DNA of 64,000 bases, taken from Yoonia vestfoldensis. Lineage in GTDB: Bacteria > Pseudomonadota > Alphaproteobacteria > Rhodobacterales > Rhodobacteraceae. A program made the translations under genes and the position numbers. Location: contig NZ_CP021431.1 in the NCBI RefSeq assembly GCF_002158905.1, positions 992,001 to 1,056,000 on the forward strand, in the 5' to 3' direction. The notes below the pieces were generated by a model. It was given only the letters and a program-made list of their open reading frames with translations, was not told the origin of the DNA and made no database searches. Below are positions 9,359 through 18,422 of this stretch, piece after piece (the first letter of the stretch is position 1; every line of letters starts with the position of its first letter).

Positions 9359-10692
9359 TGGGCGATCTTTACGACAGTCAACGGGCGATGCGGCAGATGC
9401 GCAAAGCCGCGATGCAGCGCGGCGTTGTGGCGGTGCTGGATGTTGGCACATCCAAGATCGCCTGCCTTGTGCTGCGGTTCGACGGGCCGGAACGGGTCCG
9501 TTCTGTCGATGGTGTCGGCTCGATGGCGGGGCAATCGCAGTTCCGCGTGATCGGGGCGGCCACCACGCGGTCGCGCGGCGTGCGCTACGGCGAGATCGAC
9601 GCGATGCAGGAAACCGAACGCGCGATCCGCACGGCGGTGCAGGCGGCCCAAAAAATGGCCAATGTCCGCGTCGATCACGTCATCGCCTGCCTGTCGGGCG
9701 CGCGGCCCCGGTCCTATGGGCTTGCGGGTGAATTGGACGTCTCGGGCGGCACTGTCACCGAACAGGATATCAGCCAGGTCATGGCCAATTGCGATGTGCC
9801 CGATTACGGGGCCGACCGCGAAGTGCTGCATGCCCAGCCGGTGAATTTCGCGCTGGATAACCGCAGCGGCCTGGCCGATCCGCGCGGCCAGATCGGCAAC
9901 AAGCTGACCACCGATATGCATATGCTGACGGTGGATGCCGCAGCGATCCAGAATATCTTTTACTGCATCAAGCGCTGCGATCTGGAACTGGCCGGGCTGG
10001 CCTCTTCGGCCTATGTTTCGGGCATGTCCACGCTGGTCGAGGATGAACAGGAACTGGGGGCCGCCTGCGTCGATCTGGGCGGCGGGTCGACGGGCATTTC
10101 TGTCTTTATGAAAAAGCATATGATCTATGCGGATTCGGTGCGCATGGGCGGTGATAATGTCACCTCTGACATCTCGATGGGATTGCAGATACCCGCCACC
10201 ACCGCCGAGCGGATCAAGACCTTTTATGGCGGCGTTGTCGCCACCGGCATGGATGACCGCGAAATGATCGAGATCGGCGGCGATACCGGCGATTGGGAAC
10301 GCGACCGCCGCACGGTCAGCCGCGCCGAATTGATCGGGATCATGCGCCCGCGCGTCGAGGAAATATTGGAAGAAGTCCGCCTGCGTCTGGACGCGGCCGG
10401 TTTCGAACATCTGCCCAGCCAGCAGATCGTGCTGACAGGCGGGTGCAGCCAGATCCCCGGTCTGGACGGGCTGGCCAGCAAGATCCTGGGCCAGCAGGTC
10501 CGGCTGGGCCGCCCCTTGCGGGTGCAGGGCCTGCCGCAGGCCGCCATCGGCCCCGCCTTTTCGGGCGCTGTGGGGCTGTCGCTGTTTGCCGCAAACCCGC
10601 AGGACGAATGGTGGGATTTCGAAATTCCCGCCGACCGCTATCCGGCCCGATCGCTGAAACGGGCGGTGAAATGGTTCAAAGACAACTGGTGA
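9358..10692 (+). CDS. ftsA: FtsA, actin-like Z-ring membrane anchor
   Basis: A 444-residue protein of the actin/Hsp70 fold. The phosphate-1 loop VLDVGTSKIACLVLRF is near residues 27-42, the phosphate-2 region reads CVDLGGGSTGISVFM, and the adenosine motif is VLTGGCSQIPGLDGLA. The tail SLKRAVKWFKDNW is a typical amphipathic membrane-targeting helix. FtsA tethers FtsZ filaments to the inner membrane. The start is ATG 9358, overlapping the ftsQ stop by one base; the preceding TTG (9355) is less likely. Confidence 0.96.
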   Translation: MGDLYDSQRAMRQMRKAAMQRGVVAVLDVGTSKIACLVLRFDGPERVRSVDGVGSMAGQSQFRVIGAATTRSRGVRYGEIDAMQETERAIRTAVQAAQKMANVRVDHVIACLSGARPRSYGLAGELDVSGGTVTEQDISQVMANCDVPDYGADREVLHAQPVNFALDNRSGLADPRGQIGNKLTTDMHMLTVDAAAIQNIFYCIKRCDLELAGLASSAYVSGMSTLVEDEQELGAACVDLGGGSTGISVFMKKHMIYADSVRMGGDNVTSDISMGLQIPATTAERIKTFYGGVVATGMDDREMIEIGGDTGDWERDRRTVSRAELIGIMRPRVEEILEEVRLRLDAAGFEHLPSQQIVLTGGCSQIPGLDGLASKILGQQVRLGRPLRVQGLPQAAIGPAFSGAVGLSLFAANPQDEWWDFEIPADRYPARSLKRAVKWFKDNW

Positions 10693-10777
10693 TGCGCAAC
10701 ATCTTGCCGATTGGCCGATATCGAGCGGAAAAGTTGAAATAACCGTCAAGATTTGGTGGTCCGTTTGTGTTTTTTCC

Positions 10778-10806
10778 GTGACCTTTCGGCACCATAGGGC
10801 TATGCT
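10778..10806 (+). promoter_or_regulatory. Candidate promoter for ftsZ
   Basis: GTGACC (10778-10783) and TATGCT (10801-10806) are separated by 17 bases and lie about 65 bases before ftsZ. Each matches four of six consensus bases. The -10 sits in the 12-mer CTATGCTGGGGG, also present upstream of ftsW. The 177-base gap after ftsA supports an independent ftsZ promoter, as in many bacteria. Confidence 0.35.
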
Positions 10807-10869
10807 GGGGGGTAATAGGCAGCAGTCGCCCGGTGGGACGGGCTAAAACAAAAACAGGCGGACAGAGTT

Positions 10870-12453
10870 ATGACACTGAACCTTTCCCTTCCCGGGCACG
10901 ATGAACTGAAGCCACGGATCACCGTTTTCGGCGTTGGCGGCGCTGGTGGTAATGCCGTCAATAACATGATCGAAAAAGCGCTCGACGGTGTGGAATTCGT
11001 TGTGGCCAATACCGATGCGCAGGCGTTGCAGCAATCGCGCGCCCCCGCGAAAATCCAGATGGGCCTGAAAGTCACCGAAGGTCTGGGCGCCGGTGCGCGC
11101 GCCAGCGTTGGTGCGGCGGCGGCCGAGGAAAGCATCGAACAGATCGTCGATCATCTGGCCGGTGCGCATATGTGTTTCATCACCGCAGGCATGGGCGGCG
11201 GCACCGGCACCGGCGCGGCCCCGATCATCGCGCAGGCCGCGCGTGAATTGGGCGTGCTGACCGTTGGCGTCGTGACCAAGCCGTTCCAGTTCGAGGGCGG
11301 CAAGCGGATGCGCCAGGCCGATGAAGGCATCGAAGCCCTGCAAAAGGTCGTCGATACGCTGATCATCATCCCCAACCAGAACCTGTTCCGTCTGGCCAAT
11401 GAAAACACCACCTTTACCGAAGCTTTCGCTTTGGCTGATGACGTGCTGTATCAGGGCGTCAAAGGCGTGACCGATCTGATGGTCCGTCCCGGCCTGATCA
11501 ACCTTGATTTTGCCGATGTGCGCGCCGTGATGGACGAGATGGGCAAGGCCATGATGGGCACCGGCGAGGCCGAGGGCGAGAACCGCGCCATTCAGGCCGC
11601 CGAAAAGGCCATCGCCAACCCGCTTCTGGACGAAATCAGCCTCGAAGGCGCGCGCGGTGTGTTGATCAACATCACTGGCGGCTATGATCTGACGCTGTTC
11701 GAACTGGACGAAGCCGCCAACAAGATCCGCGAAAAGGTCGATCCAGAGGCGAATATCATCGTCGGGTCCACGTTGGATACCAGCATGGAAGGCCGGATGC
11801 GTGTGTCGGTCGTGGCCACTGGCATCGACGCCAAAGCCAAGCGCGCCGAGGATGCACCATCGCGCCGGTCGATGTCTGCACCTTTGCCGCAGGCCCATCA
11901 GGCCCCGGCACCTGCCGCGCCTGCGGCTCTGGCCCCTGCGCCAATCGCTGCTGAACGCGTGGTGGCCGAAACCCCCGCGCAGCCGGAACCCAGCCTGTTT
12001 TCAGATCTCGAAACCGATATGGCCCCGGCCATGACACAGCGCCGCGACGCGCCTGCCGCGCAGAGCCATGCCGATGATCTGCCACCGCCAGCCTATACGC
12101 CGCGCCCCGAACCGACCTTGGCAGAGCCTGATGCTTTCGTCGCACCGCGCGCACCGGCCCCCGGCACACCTTCGCCAGAGGCGCTGGCCCGGCTGCAAGC
12201 CGCCGTCAACCGCGTGCCCAAGCCCGCAGATCAGCAGCAGCGCCCCGCGCCGCGCCCTGCCGAGGCTGAAAAGCCGCGTTTCGGGATCAACTCGCTGATC
12301 AACCGGATGACCGGCGCACAGGCCGAAGCAAGCCCCGCGCCGCAGCCATCGCGCAGCCAGCCGCAGGTCACGGCGCTGCGCCCCGAACAAGAGACCGATG
12401 AAGATCAGGATCGAATCGAAATTCCGGCTTTCCTGCGCCGTCAGGCGAATTGA
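10870..12453 (+). CDS. ftsZ: FtsZ, tubulin-like cell division GTPase
   Basis: A 527-residue protein that polymerises into the Z ring. The tubulin signature [10 protein letters not shown] is at residues 109-118 and the T7 synergy loop NLDFADV at 211-217, so both halves of the GTPase site are intact. After the core (to about residue 320) comes a long Ala/Pro-rich linker of roughly 190 residues, then the conserved C-terminal peptide IPAFLRRQ, which binds FtsA and other partners. The long linker is usual for alphaproteobacteria. A clear intrinsic terminator follows at 12496-12522. Confidence 0.97.
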   Translation: MTLNLSLPGHDELKPRITVFGVGGAGGNAVNNMIEKALDGVEFVVANTDAQALQQSRAPAKIQMGLKVTEGLGAGARASVGAAAAEESIEQIVDHLAGAHMCFITAGMGGGTGTGAAPIIAQAARELGVLTVGVVTKPFQFEGGKRMRQADEGIEALQKVVDTLIIIPNQNLFRLANENTTFTEAFALADDVLYQGVKGVTDLMVRPGLINLDFADVRAVMDEMGKAMMGTGEAEGENRAIQAAEKAIANPLLDEISLEGARGVLINITGGYDLTLFELDEAANKIREKVDPEANIIVGSTLDTSMEGRMRVSVVATGIDAKAKRAEDAPSRRSMSAPLPQAHQAPAPAAPAALAPAPIAAERVVAETPAQPEPSLFSDLETDMAPAMTQRRDAPAAQSHADDLPPPAYTPRPEPTLAEPDAFVAPRAPAPGTPSPEALARLQAAVNRVPKPADQQQRPAPRPAEAEKPRFGINSLINRMTGAQAEASPAPQPSRSQPQVTALRPEQETDEDQDRIEIPAFLRRQAN

Positions 12454-12495
12454 TCACGGCCTCGCTGGGCGTTACAGCGCTGTTACAAGACTGAC

Positions 12496-12522
12496 AAAGG
12501 GCCGCAGCAATGCGGCCTTTTT
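12496..12522 (+). terminator. Rho-independent terminator after ftsZ
   Basis: GGCCGCA (12500-12506), loop GCAA, TGCGGCC (12511-12517), then TTTTT. The stem is perfect and the T-run follows directly, 43 bases past the ftsZ stop. Confidence 0.88.
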
Positions 12523-12664
12523 CATTTTTATCAACAGCTTATGCACTGTTAACCTGCGTGAAATGTCATGTTTCAGTCCGTCGCAAAGAGTGAATTGAGC
12601 ATGCTGCACCTGCACAGTACCAAGGGCGGAACACTTCTTATCTTGCAAAGTTTGGTCTGACCTC

Positions 12665-13582
12665 GTGCAAAACAGCGTCAAATCTCCGATCGTTTTCGAA
12701 GGTATCGGTCTGCATACGGGCATGCCCGCGCGGGTCGTCTTGCGTCCGGCACCGGCGGGTGCGGGCATTGCGTTTCGGCGGGTGGATCTTGCCGGGATGC
12801 CGGTGATCGCGGCTTTGTGGCAGAATGTCATCGTCTCGCCGCTGAACACGCGGCTGGCCAATGCCGATGGCGTCTCGGTCTCGACTATCGAACATCTGAT
12901 GGCGGCGCTGGCGGGGTGCGGTGTCCATAACGCGCTGATCGATATCGACGCCGCCGAAGTGCCGATCCTTGACGGCAGTGCCGCAGCCTTTGTGCGCGGC
13001 ATCGTGGCGACCGGTTTGCAGACCGAGGCGGCACCGCTGCACGCGATTGAAATCCTGCGCGAGGTAACGGTCACGCAGGGGGCTGCGACCGCCAGCCTGC
13101 GCCCGGCAACCACGTTGCAGATCGATTTCGCGATTGATTTCACCGATGCGGCGATCGGGCGGCAACATAAGACATTGAACATGGCAAACGGCGCTTTCGT
13201 GCGCGAATTATGCGATAGCCGGACCTTTTGCCGGTCCTCGGATGTGGATGCGATGCGCGCGCAGGGGCTGGCGCTTGGCGGCACGGTCGATAATGCGGTT
13301 GTGGTGGATGGCGACAAGATCCTGACGCCGGGCGGTCTGCGTCACGCGGATGAGGCCGTGCGCCACAAGATGCTGGATGCTTTGGGTGATCTTTACACCG
13401 CGGGCGCGCCTATTCTGGGGCGCTATAGCGGGTCCCGCGCCGGTCACGCGATGACCAATCTGTTGCTGCGCGCCCTGTTCGACCAGCCTGATGCCTGGCG
13501 CATGGTGCGCTGCGACAGCAATATCGTGGCCCGTTTGCCGGGCGTTGGCGTCAGCAAGGCCGATCTGGTCGCGGTTGCCTGA
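12665..13582 (+). CDS. lpxC: LpxC, UDP-3-O-acyl-N-acetylglucosamine deacetylase
   Basis: A 305-residue zinc amidase that catalyses the committed step of lipid A synthesis. The first zinc His lies in EHLMAAL, the second His and the Asp in HKMLDALGD, and the catalytic His in SRAGHAMTN near the C-terminus. The N-terminal domain carries FEGIGLHTG. The start is GTG 12665; no strong Shine-Dalgarno sequence precedes it. The 142 bases after the ftsZ terminator should contain its promoter; TTGAGC and TACCAA (17 bases apart, about 12595-12623) are a weak candidate. Confidence 0.96.
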   Translation: MQNSVKSPIVFEGIGLHTGMPARVVLRPAPAGAGIAFRRVDLAGMPVIAALWQNVIVSPLNTRLANADGVSVSTIEHLMAALAGCGVHNALIDIDAAEVPILDGSAAAFVRGIVATGLQTEAAPLHAIEILREVTVTQGAATASLRPATTLQIDFAIDFTDAAIGRQHKTLNMANGAFVRELCDSRTFCRSSDVDAMRAQGLALGGTVDNAVVVDGDKILTPGGLRHADEAVRHKMLDALGDLYTAGAPILGRYSGSRAGHAMTNLLLRALFDQPDAWRMVRCDSNIVARLPGVGVSKADLVAVA

Positions 13583-13750
13583 CAGGGTGCCTGACGGACT
13601 GCCTGATGGGCGGTCTCGTCGTGTTGATCATCACCGGATCAAAAGGCATTTTGCCCCCCAATTTTGTATGCTAGACCCATGCGGGACCGCAATGCGCCGC
13701 CTGCCTTGCGGCGCCCGTCAGGCAAGAGGACAGCAGAGGTGACAAGCAAC

Positions 13751-14575
13751 ATGACAAACAAACGCGTTCTGGGCGCGGTTGCCGCCCTGATGTTGTTGGT
13801 GGCTTGCAGCGGCAGCGGCAGCAATGTTCCGATGGAAGACCTGAGCGCGCAGCAGATATTCGAACTGGGCGAACGCCAGATCGAAGCAGGCAATCCCGAT
13901 GATGCCGCCGTCACCTTTGGCGAGATCGAGCGTCTTTACCCCTATTCCGAATTCGCGCAGCGCGCGCTGATCATGCAGGCCTTTGCCTATCACCGTGACC
14001 GCGATTATCCCAACAGCCGTGCTTCGGCGCAGCGGTTCCTTGATTTTTACCCCGCCGAACAAGATGCGCCCTATGCGGCCTATTTGCTGGCCCTGTCCTA
14101 TTACGACCAGATTTCCGACATCGGCCGCGATCAGGGGCTGACCTTTCAGGCATTGCAATCATTGCGCCGCGTGATCGAAACCTATCCAGACAGCCCCTAT
14201 GCCGCTGCCTCGGTGGCGAAATTTGATCTGGCCTTTGATCAGCTGGCCGCCAAGGAAATGGAAATCGGGCGCTATTACCTCAAGCGCGCCAATTATGCTG
14301 CCGCCGCCAATCGTTTCCGCACTGTGGTCGAGGATTTTCAGACCACGACCCATACGCCAGAGGCCTTGCACCGTCTGGTCGAGGCCTATCTGTCGCTGGG
14401 TCTGACCGATGAGGCCCAGACCGCAGGCGCGATCCTTGGCTATAATTACCAGTCCAGCGACTGGTATGCGGCCAGTTTCGCCTTGCTGACCGGCCGTGGC
14501 CTTGTGGCCGAGGCGGCGGGCGACAATTGGCTGGCGTCGATCTATCGGCAGGTGATCCGGGGTGAGTGGCTTTAA
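13751..14575 (+). CDS. bamD: BamD, outer-membrane assembly lipoprotein
   Basis: A 274-residue lipoprotein with a signal peptide ending in the lipobox LVAC (Cys at about residue 19), so it is lipidated and held at the inner face of the outer membrane. TPR-like repeats follow (QQIFELGERQIEAGNPDDA, ALIMQAFAYHRDRDYPNS, and so on). BamD is the essential partner of BamA in inserting beta-barrel proteins. The start is ATG 13751, eight bases after AGAGGTGA (13735-13742); upstream in-frame codons back to 13664 are not needed. Placement between lpxC and recN is common in Rhodobacterales. Confidence 0.95.
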   Translation: MTNKRVLGAVAALMLLVACSGSGSNVPMEDLSAQQIFELGERQIEAGNPDDAAVTFGEIERLYPYSEFAQRALIMQAFAYHRDRDYPNSRASAQRFLDFYPAEQDAPYAAYLLALSYYDQISDIGRDQGLTFQALQSLRRVIETYPDSPYAAASVAKFDLAFDQLAAKEMEIGRYYLKRANYAAAANRFRTVVEDFQTTTHTPEALHRLVEAYLSLGLTDEAQTAGAILGYNYQSSDWYAASFALLTGRGLVAEAAGDNWLASIYRQVIRGEWL

Positions 14576-14578
14576 CCA

Positions 14579-14596
14579 AGCGGGGGTTTTCCCGCT
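14579..14596 (+). terminator. Short hairpin between bamD and recN
   Basis: AGCGGG (14579-14584) pairs with CCCGCT (14591-14596) across GGTTTT. It lies directly after the bamD stop and 15 bases before recN. It may attenuate read-through; no T-run follows. Confidence 0.3.
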
Positions 14597-14610
14597 CTTC
14601 GGGGTGCGAC

Positions 14611-16260
14611 ATGCTGCGCGGATTAGACATCAGGGATATGCTGATCATCGACCGGCTGGAATTGGCGTTCCAGCCCGGATTGAACGTGCTGACCGGCGAA
14701 ACTGGCGCGGGCAAGTCGATCTTGCTGGATTCGCTTGGTTTTGTGCTGGGCTGGCGCGGGCGTGCCGAATTGGTCCGCCAAGGCGCTGATCAGGGCGAGG
14801 TCACGGCCTGGTTTGATCTGGCCGCCGATCATCCGGCCCGCGCGATCCTGCAAGACGCCGGTCTAGAGGTCGAGGATGAACTGATCCTGCGCCGCATCAA
14901 CACCCGCGACGGGCGCAAGACCGCTTGGGTCAATGATCGCCGTGTCAGTGGCGATGTGCTGCGCGCGCTGTCGGAAACCTTGGTTGAACTGCATGGCCAG
15001 CATGATGATCGCGGCCTGCTGAACCCGCGCGGCCACCGCCAGATGCTGGATGCTTTTGCCGGGGCTGATGCCGAATTGGCCACCACGCAGGCCGCATGGC
15101 GCGCCTTGGCTGCCGCGCGCAAGGCTTTGGCCGCCGCCGAGGCCAAGATCGCCGAAACCCGCGCCGAGGAAGGTTATCTGCGCCATGCGGTTGCCGAATT
15201 GGACGCTTTGGCACCAGAGGCGGGCGAAGAGGCCGCACTTGATGCGCAGCGCCGGTTGATGCAAGCGGCCGAGAAAATCCGCACCGATATCGCCCGCGCG
15301 CATGAGGCATTGGGGCTGCAAGGTGCCGAAGGCTTGATCAATGACGCCTCGCGCTGGTTGCAAGGGGCCGCCGACAAGGCCGAAGGCCAGCTTGATCCCG
15401 CGCTTAGCGCGATCGAGGCGATGATGCTGGCGCTGGACGATGCGCAGCGCGGGATTGAAACCTGTCTGGACGCGCTGTCCTTTGATCCTTTCGCGCTGGA
15501 ACAGACCGAAGAACGGCTTTTTGCCATTCGTGCTCTGGCGCGCAAACATGATGTCTTGCCCGACGATCTGCGCGGCTTTGCCGATGATGTGCGCGGGCGG
15601 CTGGCGGTTTTGGATGGATCAACCGGCGATTTGCAGGCGCTGGCCGCGCAGGTGCAGGCCGCACAGACTGCCTATGATGCGGCAGCGGCCAATCTGCGCG
15701 CCAAGCGGCAGGGCGCGGCGCAGCGGCTGGACCTTGCCATGGCGGCGGAACTGGCCCCGCTGAAAATGGAACGCGCCGTGTTCACCACCGAAATCACCAC
15801 TGCCGACCCCGGCCCCGAAGGCGGCGATGCCGTCGCCTTTACCGTCGCCACCAACCCCGGCGCGCCGACCGGCCCGATCAACAAGATCGCCTCGGGTGGC
15901 GAACTCAGCCGGTTTTTGCTGGCGCTCAAGGTCTGCCTGACCCAAGAGGCCGAGGGCCTGACCATGATCTTTGACGAAATCGACCGGGGTGTTGGCGGTG
16001 CGACAGCCGATGCCGTAGGCCGGCGGCTGGCGGAATTGGCGCAGGGCGGGCAGGTGCTGGTGGTGACCCATTCGCCGCAGGTCGCAGCCTTGGGCGGGCA
16101 TCATTGGCGGGTCGAAAAACATCAACAGGCGGATGCGACCCTCTCGACCGTGGTGCCCCTGGATGCGGGCGCGCGGATCGACGAAATCGCGCGGATGCTG
16201 TCGGGCGACAAGGTGACAGAGGCCGCGCGCGAAGCCGCCAAAGCCTTGATCAAGGCGTAA
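14611..16260 (+). CDS. recN: RecN, SMC-like DNA repair ATPase
   Basis: A 549-residue ABC/SMC-family ATPase for double-strand break repair. Walker A is GETGAGKS (residues 29-36); a long coiled-coil region (about 155-370, Ala/Glu/Arg-rich) separates it from the ABC signature ASGGELSRFLLALK and Walker B MIFDEIDRGVGG, with VTHSPQVAALGGHHW as the switch region. I start at ATG 14611, where the conserved N-terminus MLRGLDIRDMLIIDRLEL begins; an in-frame start at 14566 overlaps bamD. I see no LexA box in the short leader. Confidence 0.95.
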   Translation: MLRGLDIRDMLIIDRLELAFQPGLNVLTGETGAGKSILLDSLGFVLGWRGRAELVRQGADQGEVTAWFDLAADHPARAILQDAGLEVEDELILRRINTRDGRKTAWVNDRRVSGDVLRALSETLVELHGQHDDRGLLNPRGHRQMLDAFAGADAELATTQAAWRALAAARKALAAAEAKIAETRAEEGYLRHAVAELDALAPEAGEEAALDAQRRLMQAAEKIRTDIARAHEALGLQGAEGLINDASRWLQGAADKAEGQLDPALSAIEAMMLALDDAQRGIETCLDALSFDPFALEQTEERLFAIRALARKHDVLPDDLRGFADDVRGRLAVLDGSTGDLQALAAQVQAAQTAYDAAAANLRAKRQGAAQRLDLAMAAELAPLKMERAVFTTEITTADPGPEGGDAVAFTVATNPGAPTGPINKIASGGELSRFLLALKVCLTQEAEGLTMIFDEIDRGVGGATADAVGRRLAELAQGGQVLVVTHSPQVAALGGHHWRVEKHQQADATLSTVVPLDAGARIDEIARMLSGDKVTEAAREAAKALIKA

Positions 16261-16381
16261 ACCGGCAGCGGCCGGGCCGGATCTGCCGATATCAGGGCTT
16301 GGAGCGGCCCCACGGTCTCGTTATCAAGGGGATAACCTTCACGTCCGGTCGGCGGGCAAAGTGCAATCACGGCGGAGACGG

Positions 16382-18055
16382 ATGCGCGCAGCTGTCAGAT
16401 TGACCCTGCAAAAAGGGGTGGCGCAGCTGCGGCAGGCCAGCCTTGACGCATTGCAGGTGATGAAAACCCATGGGCCGACCCAGATCCAGTTCTGGTTCAT
16501 CGCATTGGCCATCGGGATTGCGGCAGGCGGGGCGGCGGTGCTGTTCCGGCTGGGGATTTCAGTGATCCAATCCGCCGTCTACGGCACCGATGATTTCCTG
16601 ATGTTGCATACGTTCGCGGCCAATCTGGCCTGGTATCATGTGCTGGCCGTGCCGATCTGCGGCGGGCTGATCGTCGGGCTGATCCTGCACCATTTCACCG
16701 ATGATGGTCGCGTGCGCTCGGTCGCGGATGTGATCGAGGGGGCGGCGCTTGCGCGCGGGCGGGTCGAGGTGCGGCGCGGTCTGGCCTCGGCGGCGGCTTC
16801 GTTGATCACGCTATCGACCGGCGGGTCCAGCGGGCGCGAAGGCCCGGTGGTGCATCTGGCCGCCGTTTTATCCACTATCGTCTGCCGCTGGATCAAGGCC
16901 AATGGGATCACCGGGCGCGATCTGCTGGGCTGTGCGGTGGCCGCCGCCGTTTCCGCCAGTTTCAACGCGCCCATCGCCGGGGCCTTATTCGCGCTAGAGG
17001 TCGTGCTGCGCCATTTCGCGGTCCATGCCTTTGCGCCGATTGTCATCGCCGCCGCCGTGGGGACGGTCATCAACCGGACGGTTTTTGGCGATGTGGCCGA
17101 ATTCGTGCTGCCGGTGCAGAATGCGCTGGCCTTTTATGTCGAGCTGCCGGCCTTTCTGCTGCTGGGGCTGGTCTGCGGGCTGGTCGCGGTTGTGCTGATG
17201 AAATCGATCTTCTGGGCCGAGGATGTCGCCAATGCCGTGCAAAGCAAGCTGCACCTGCCGCGCTATCTGCGCCCGGCGGTGGCCGGGGCGATGCTGGGCG
17301 GGCTGGCGATCTGGTTTCCTCATATCATCGGGGTCGGCTATGAAACCACCACCGCCGCGCTGACCGGATCGCTGCTGCTGCACGAGGCGATTGTCTTTGT
17401 CGCGCTCAAGGTGCTGGCCGTCGCCATTACCATCGGCGGGCGGATGGGCGGGGGGGTGTTTTCGCCATCGTTGATGATCGGGGCGCTGACCGGGCTGGCC
17501 TTTGGGATGATCGCGACATCTCTCTTTCCCAATGTGTCCGGCGAAGGCTCGCTTTACGCGCTGGCGGGGATGGGGGCGGTGGCCGCGGCCGTGCTGGGCG
17601 CGCCGATCTCGACCACGCTGATCGTGTTCGAGCTGACGGGCGATTGGCAGACCGGGCTGGCGGTCATGGTGGCCGTGTCTTTGTCCACCGCGCTTGCATC
17701 ACGGCTGGTGGATCGGTCGTTCTTCCTGACCCAGCTGGAACGGCGCGGCGTGCATCTGGCGGCTGGTCCGCAGGCCTATCTGCTGGCCACGATCCCCGTC
17801 ACCGCCCATCTGCGCGATGCACCAGAGGATGACGTCTGCTGGCGCTTGGTCCAACAGGGGTTATATCTGGACCGGATCGCCACGCTGGAACAGGCGATGC
17901 CGCTGTTCGACCGCAGCGCCGAGACATTCTTGCCGGTTGTCTCTTTGGGCGGAGAGTCAGACACGCCCGTCTTGCTGGGCGTGCTGCATCAGGTCGATGC
18001 CCTGCGTGCGATGAACCGTGCGCTCTCGGATACCGCGGCAGAGGAACATTCCTAG
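16382..18055 (+). CDS. ClC-family chloride channel/transporter
   Basis: A 557-residue membrane protein with the ClC core and a C-terminal region of about 110 residues at the CBS-domain position. TGGSSGREGPVVHL carries the gating Glu in GREGP, and GGRMGGGVFSPSLMIGA is the third ClC signature (GxFxP). The first anion-binding motif (GSGIP in the E. coli exchanger) is not recognisable; the corresponding loop reads RSVADVIEGAAL. It could be a Cl-/H+ exchanger or a passive channel. ATG 16382 is preferred over GTG 16361. Its stop TAG forms half of a CTAG shared with the convergent gene. Confidence 0.92.
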   Translation: MRAAVRLTLQKGVAQLRQASLDALQVMKTHGPTQIQFWFIALAIGIAAGGAAVLFRLGISVIQSAVYGTDDFLMLHTFAANLAWYHVLAVPICGGLIVGLILHHFTDDGRVRSVADVIEGAALARGRVEVRRGLASAAASLITLSTGGSSGREGPVVHLAAVLSTIVCRWIKANGITGRDLLGCAVAAAVSASFNAPIAGALFALEVVLRHFAVHAFAPIVIAAAVGTVINRTVFGDVAEFVLPVQNALAFYVELPAFLLLGLVCGLVAVVLMKSIFWAEDVANAVQSKLHLPRYLRPAVAGAMLGGLAIWFPHIIGVGYETTTAALTGSLLLHEAIVFVALKVLAVAITIGGRMGGGVFSPSLMIGALTGLAFGMIATSLFPNVSGEGSLYALAGMGAVAAAVLGAPISTTLIVFELTGDWQTGLAVMVAVSLSTALASRLVDRSFFLTQLERRGVHLAAGPQAYLLATIPVTAHLRDAPEDDVCWRLVQQGLYLDRIATLEQAMPLFDRSAETFLPVVSLGGESDTPVLLGVLHQVDALRAMNRALSDTAAEEHS

Positions 18056-18393
18056 ACCTCTTCGACCGCGACCTTGCTTTTGTAAAATGCCAGATAGCCT
18101 TTGATCGCGGCCAGGGCCGGTTTGGGGTCTTCATAAGACCAGACCGCATCCGTGATCAGCCCGCTTTTGGCGGCGATCCCGTAATAGGTCGCACTGCCTT
18201 TATGCGGACAGGTCGATGTGGTGTCGGAAGGTTCCAGAAAGGCCATGGCGATATCGGCGCGCGGAAAATAGATCACCGGCGGATAATCGCCTTCGGTCAG
18301 TTCCAGCGCTTGGGTGGATTCGCCCAGAACAGCGCCACCGGCGCGCACGACCCATGTGCCGGTCGCAGGGCGAATTGTGATGTGATCAGACAT
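18052..18393 (-). CDS. DUF427 domain protein
   Basis: A 113-residue protein of the DUF427 family: TGTWVVRAGGAVLGESTQAL at the N-terminus, YFPRADIAMAFLEPSD, the CPHKGSATYY turn, and AVWSYEDPKP near the end. The fold is a small beta barrel; no biochemical role is established. The start is the ATG at 18393, where conservation begins; an upstream in-frame codon at 18453 would add 20 residues and overlap the aminopeptidase gene. The stop (18052-18054) overlaps the ClC stop on the other strand. Confidence 0.88.
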   Translation of the reverse strand: MSDHITIRPATGTWVVRAGGAVLGESTQALELTEGDYPPVIYFPRADIAMAFLEPSDTTSTCPHKGSATYYGIAAKSGLITDAVWSYEDPKPALAAIKGYLAFYKSKVAVEEV

Positions 18394-18422
18394 GATGGGT
18401 CCTTCGGGGCAAGAATTTCGGG

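Noticed and set aside
9154..10749. Minus-strand open frame of 531 codons opposite ftsA
   Set aside because: Shadow frame; ftsA on the plus strand has all expected motifs.
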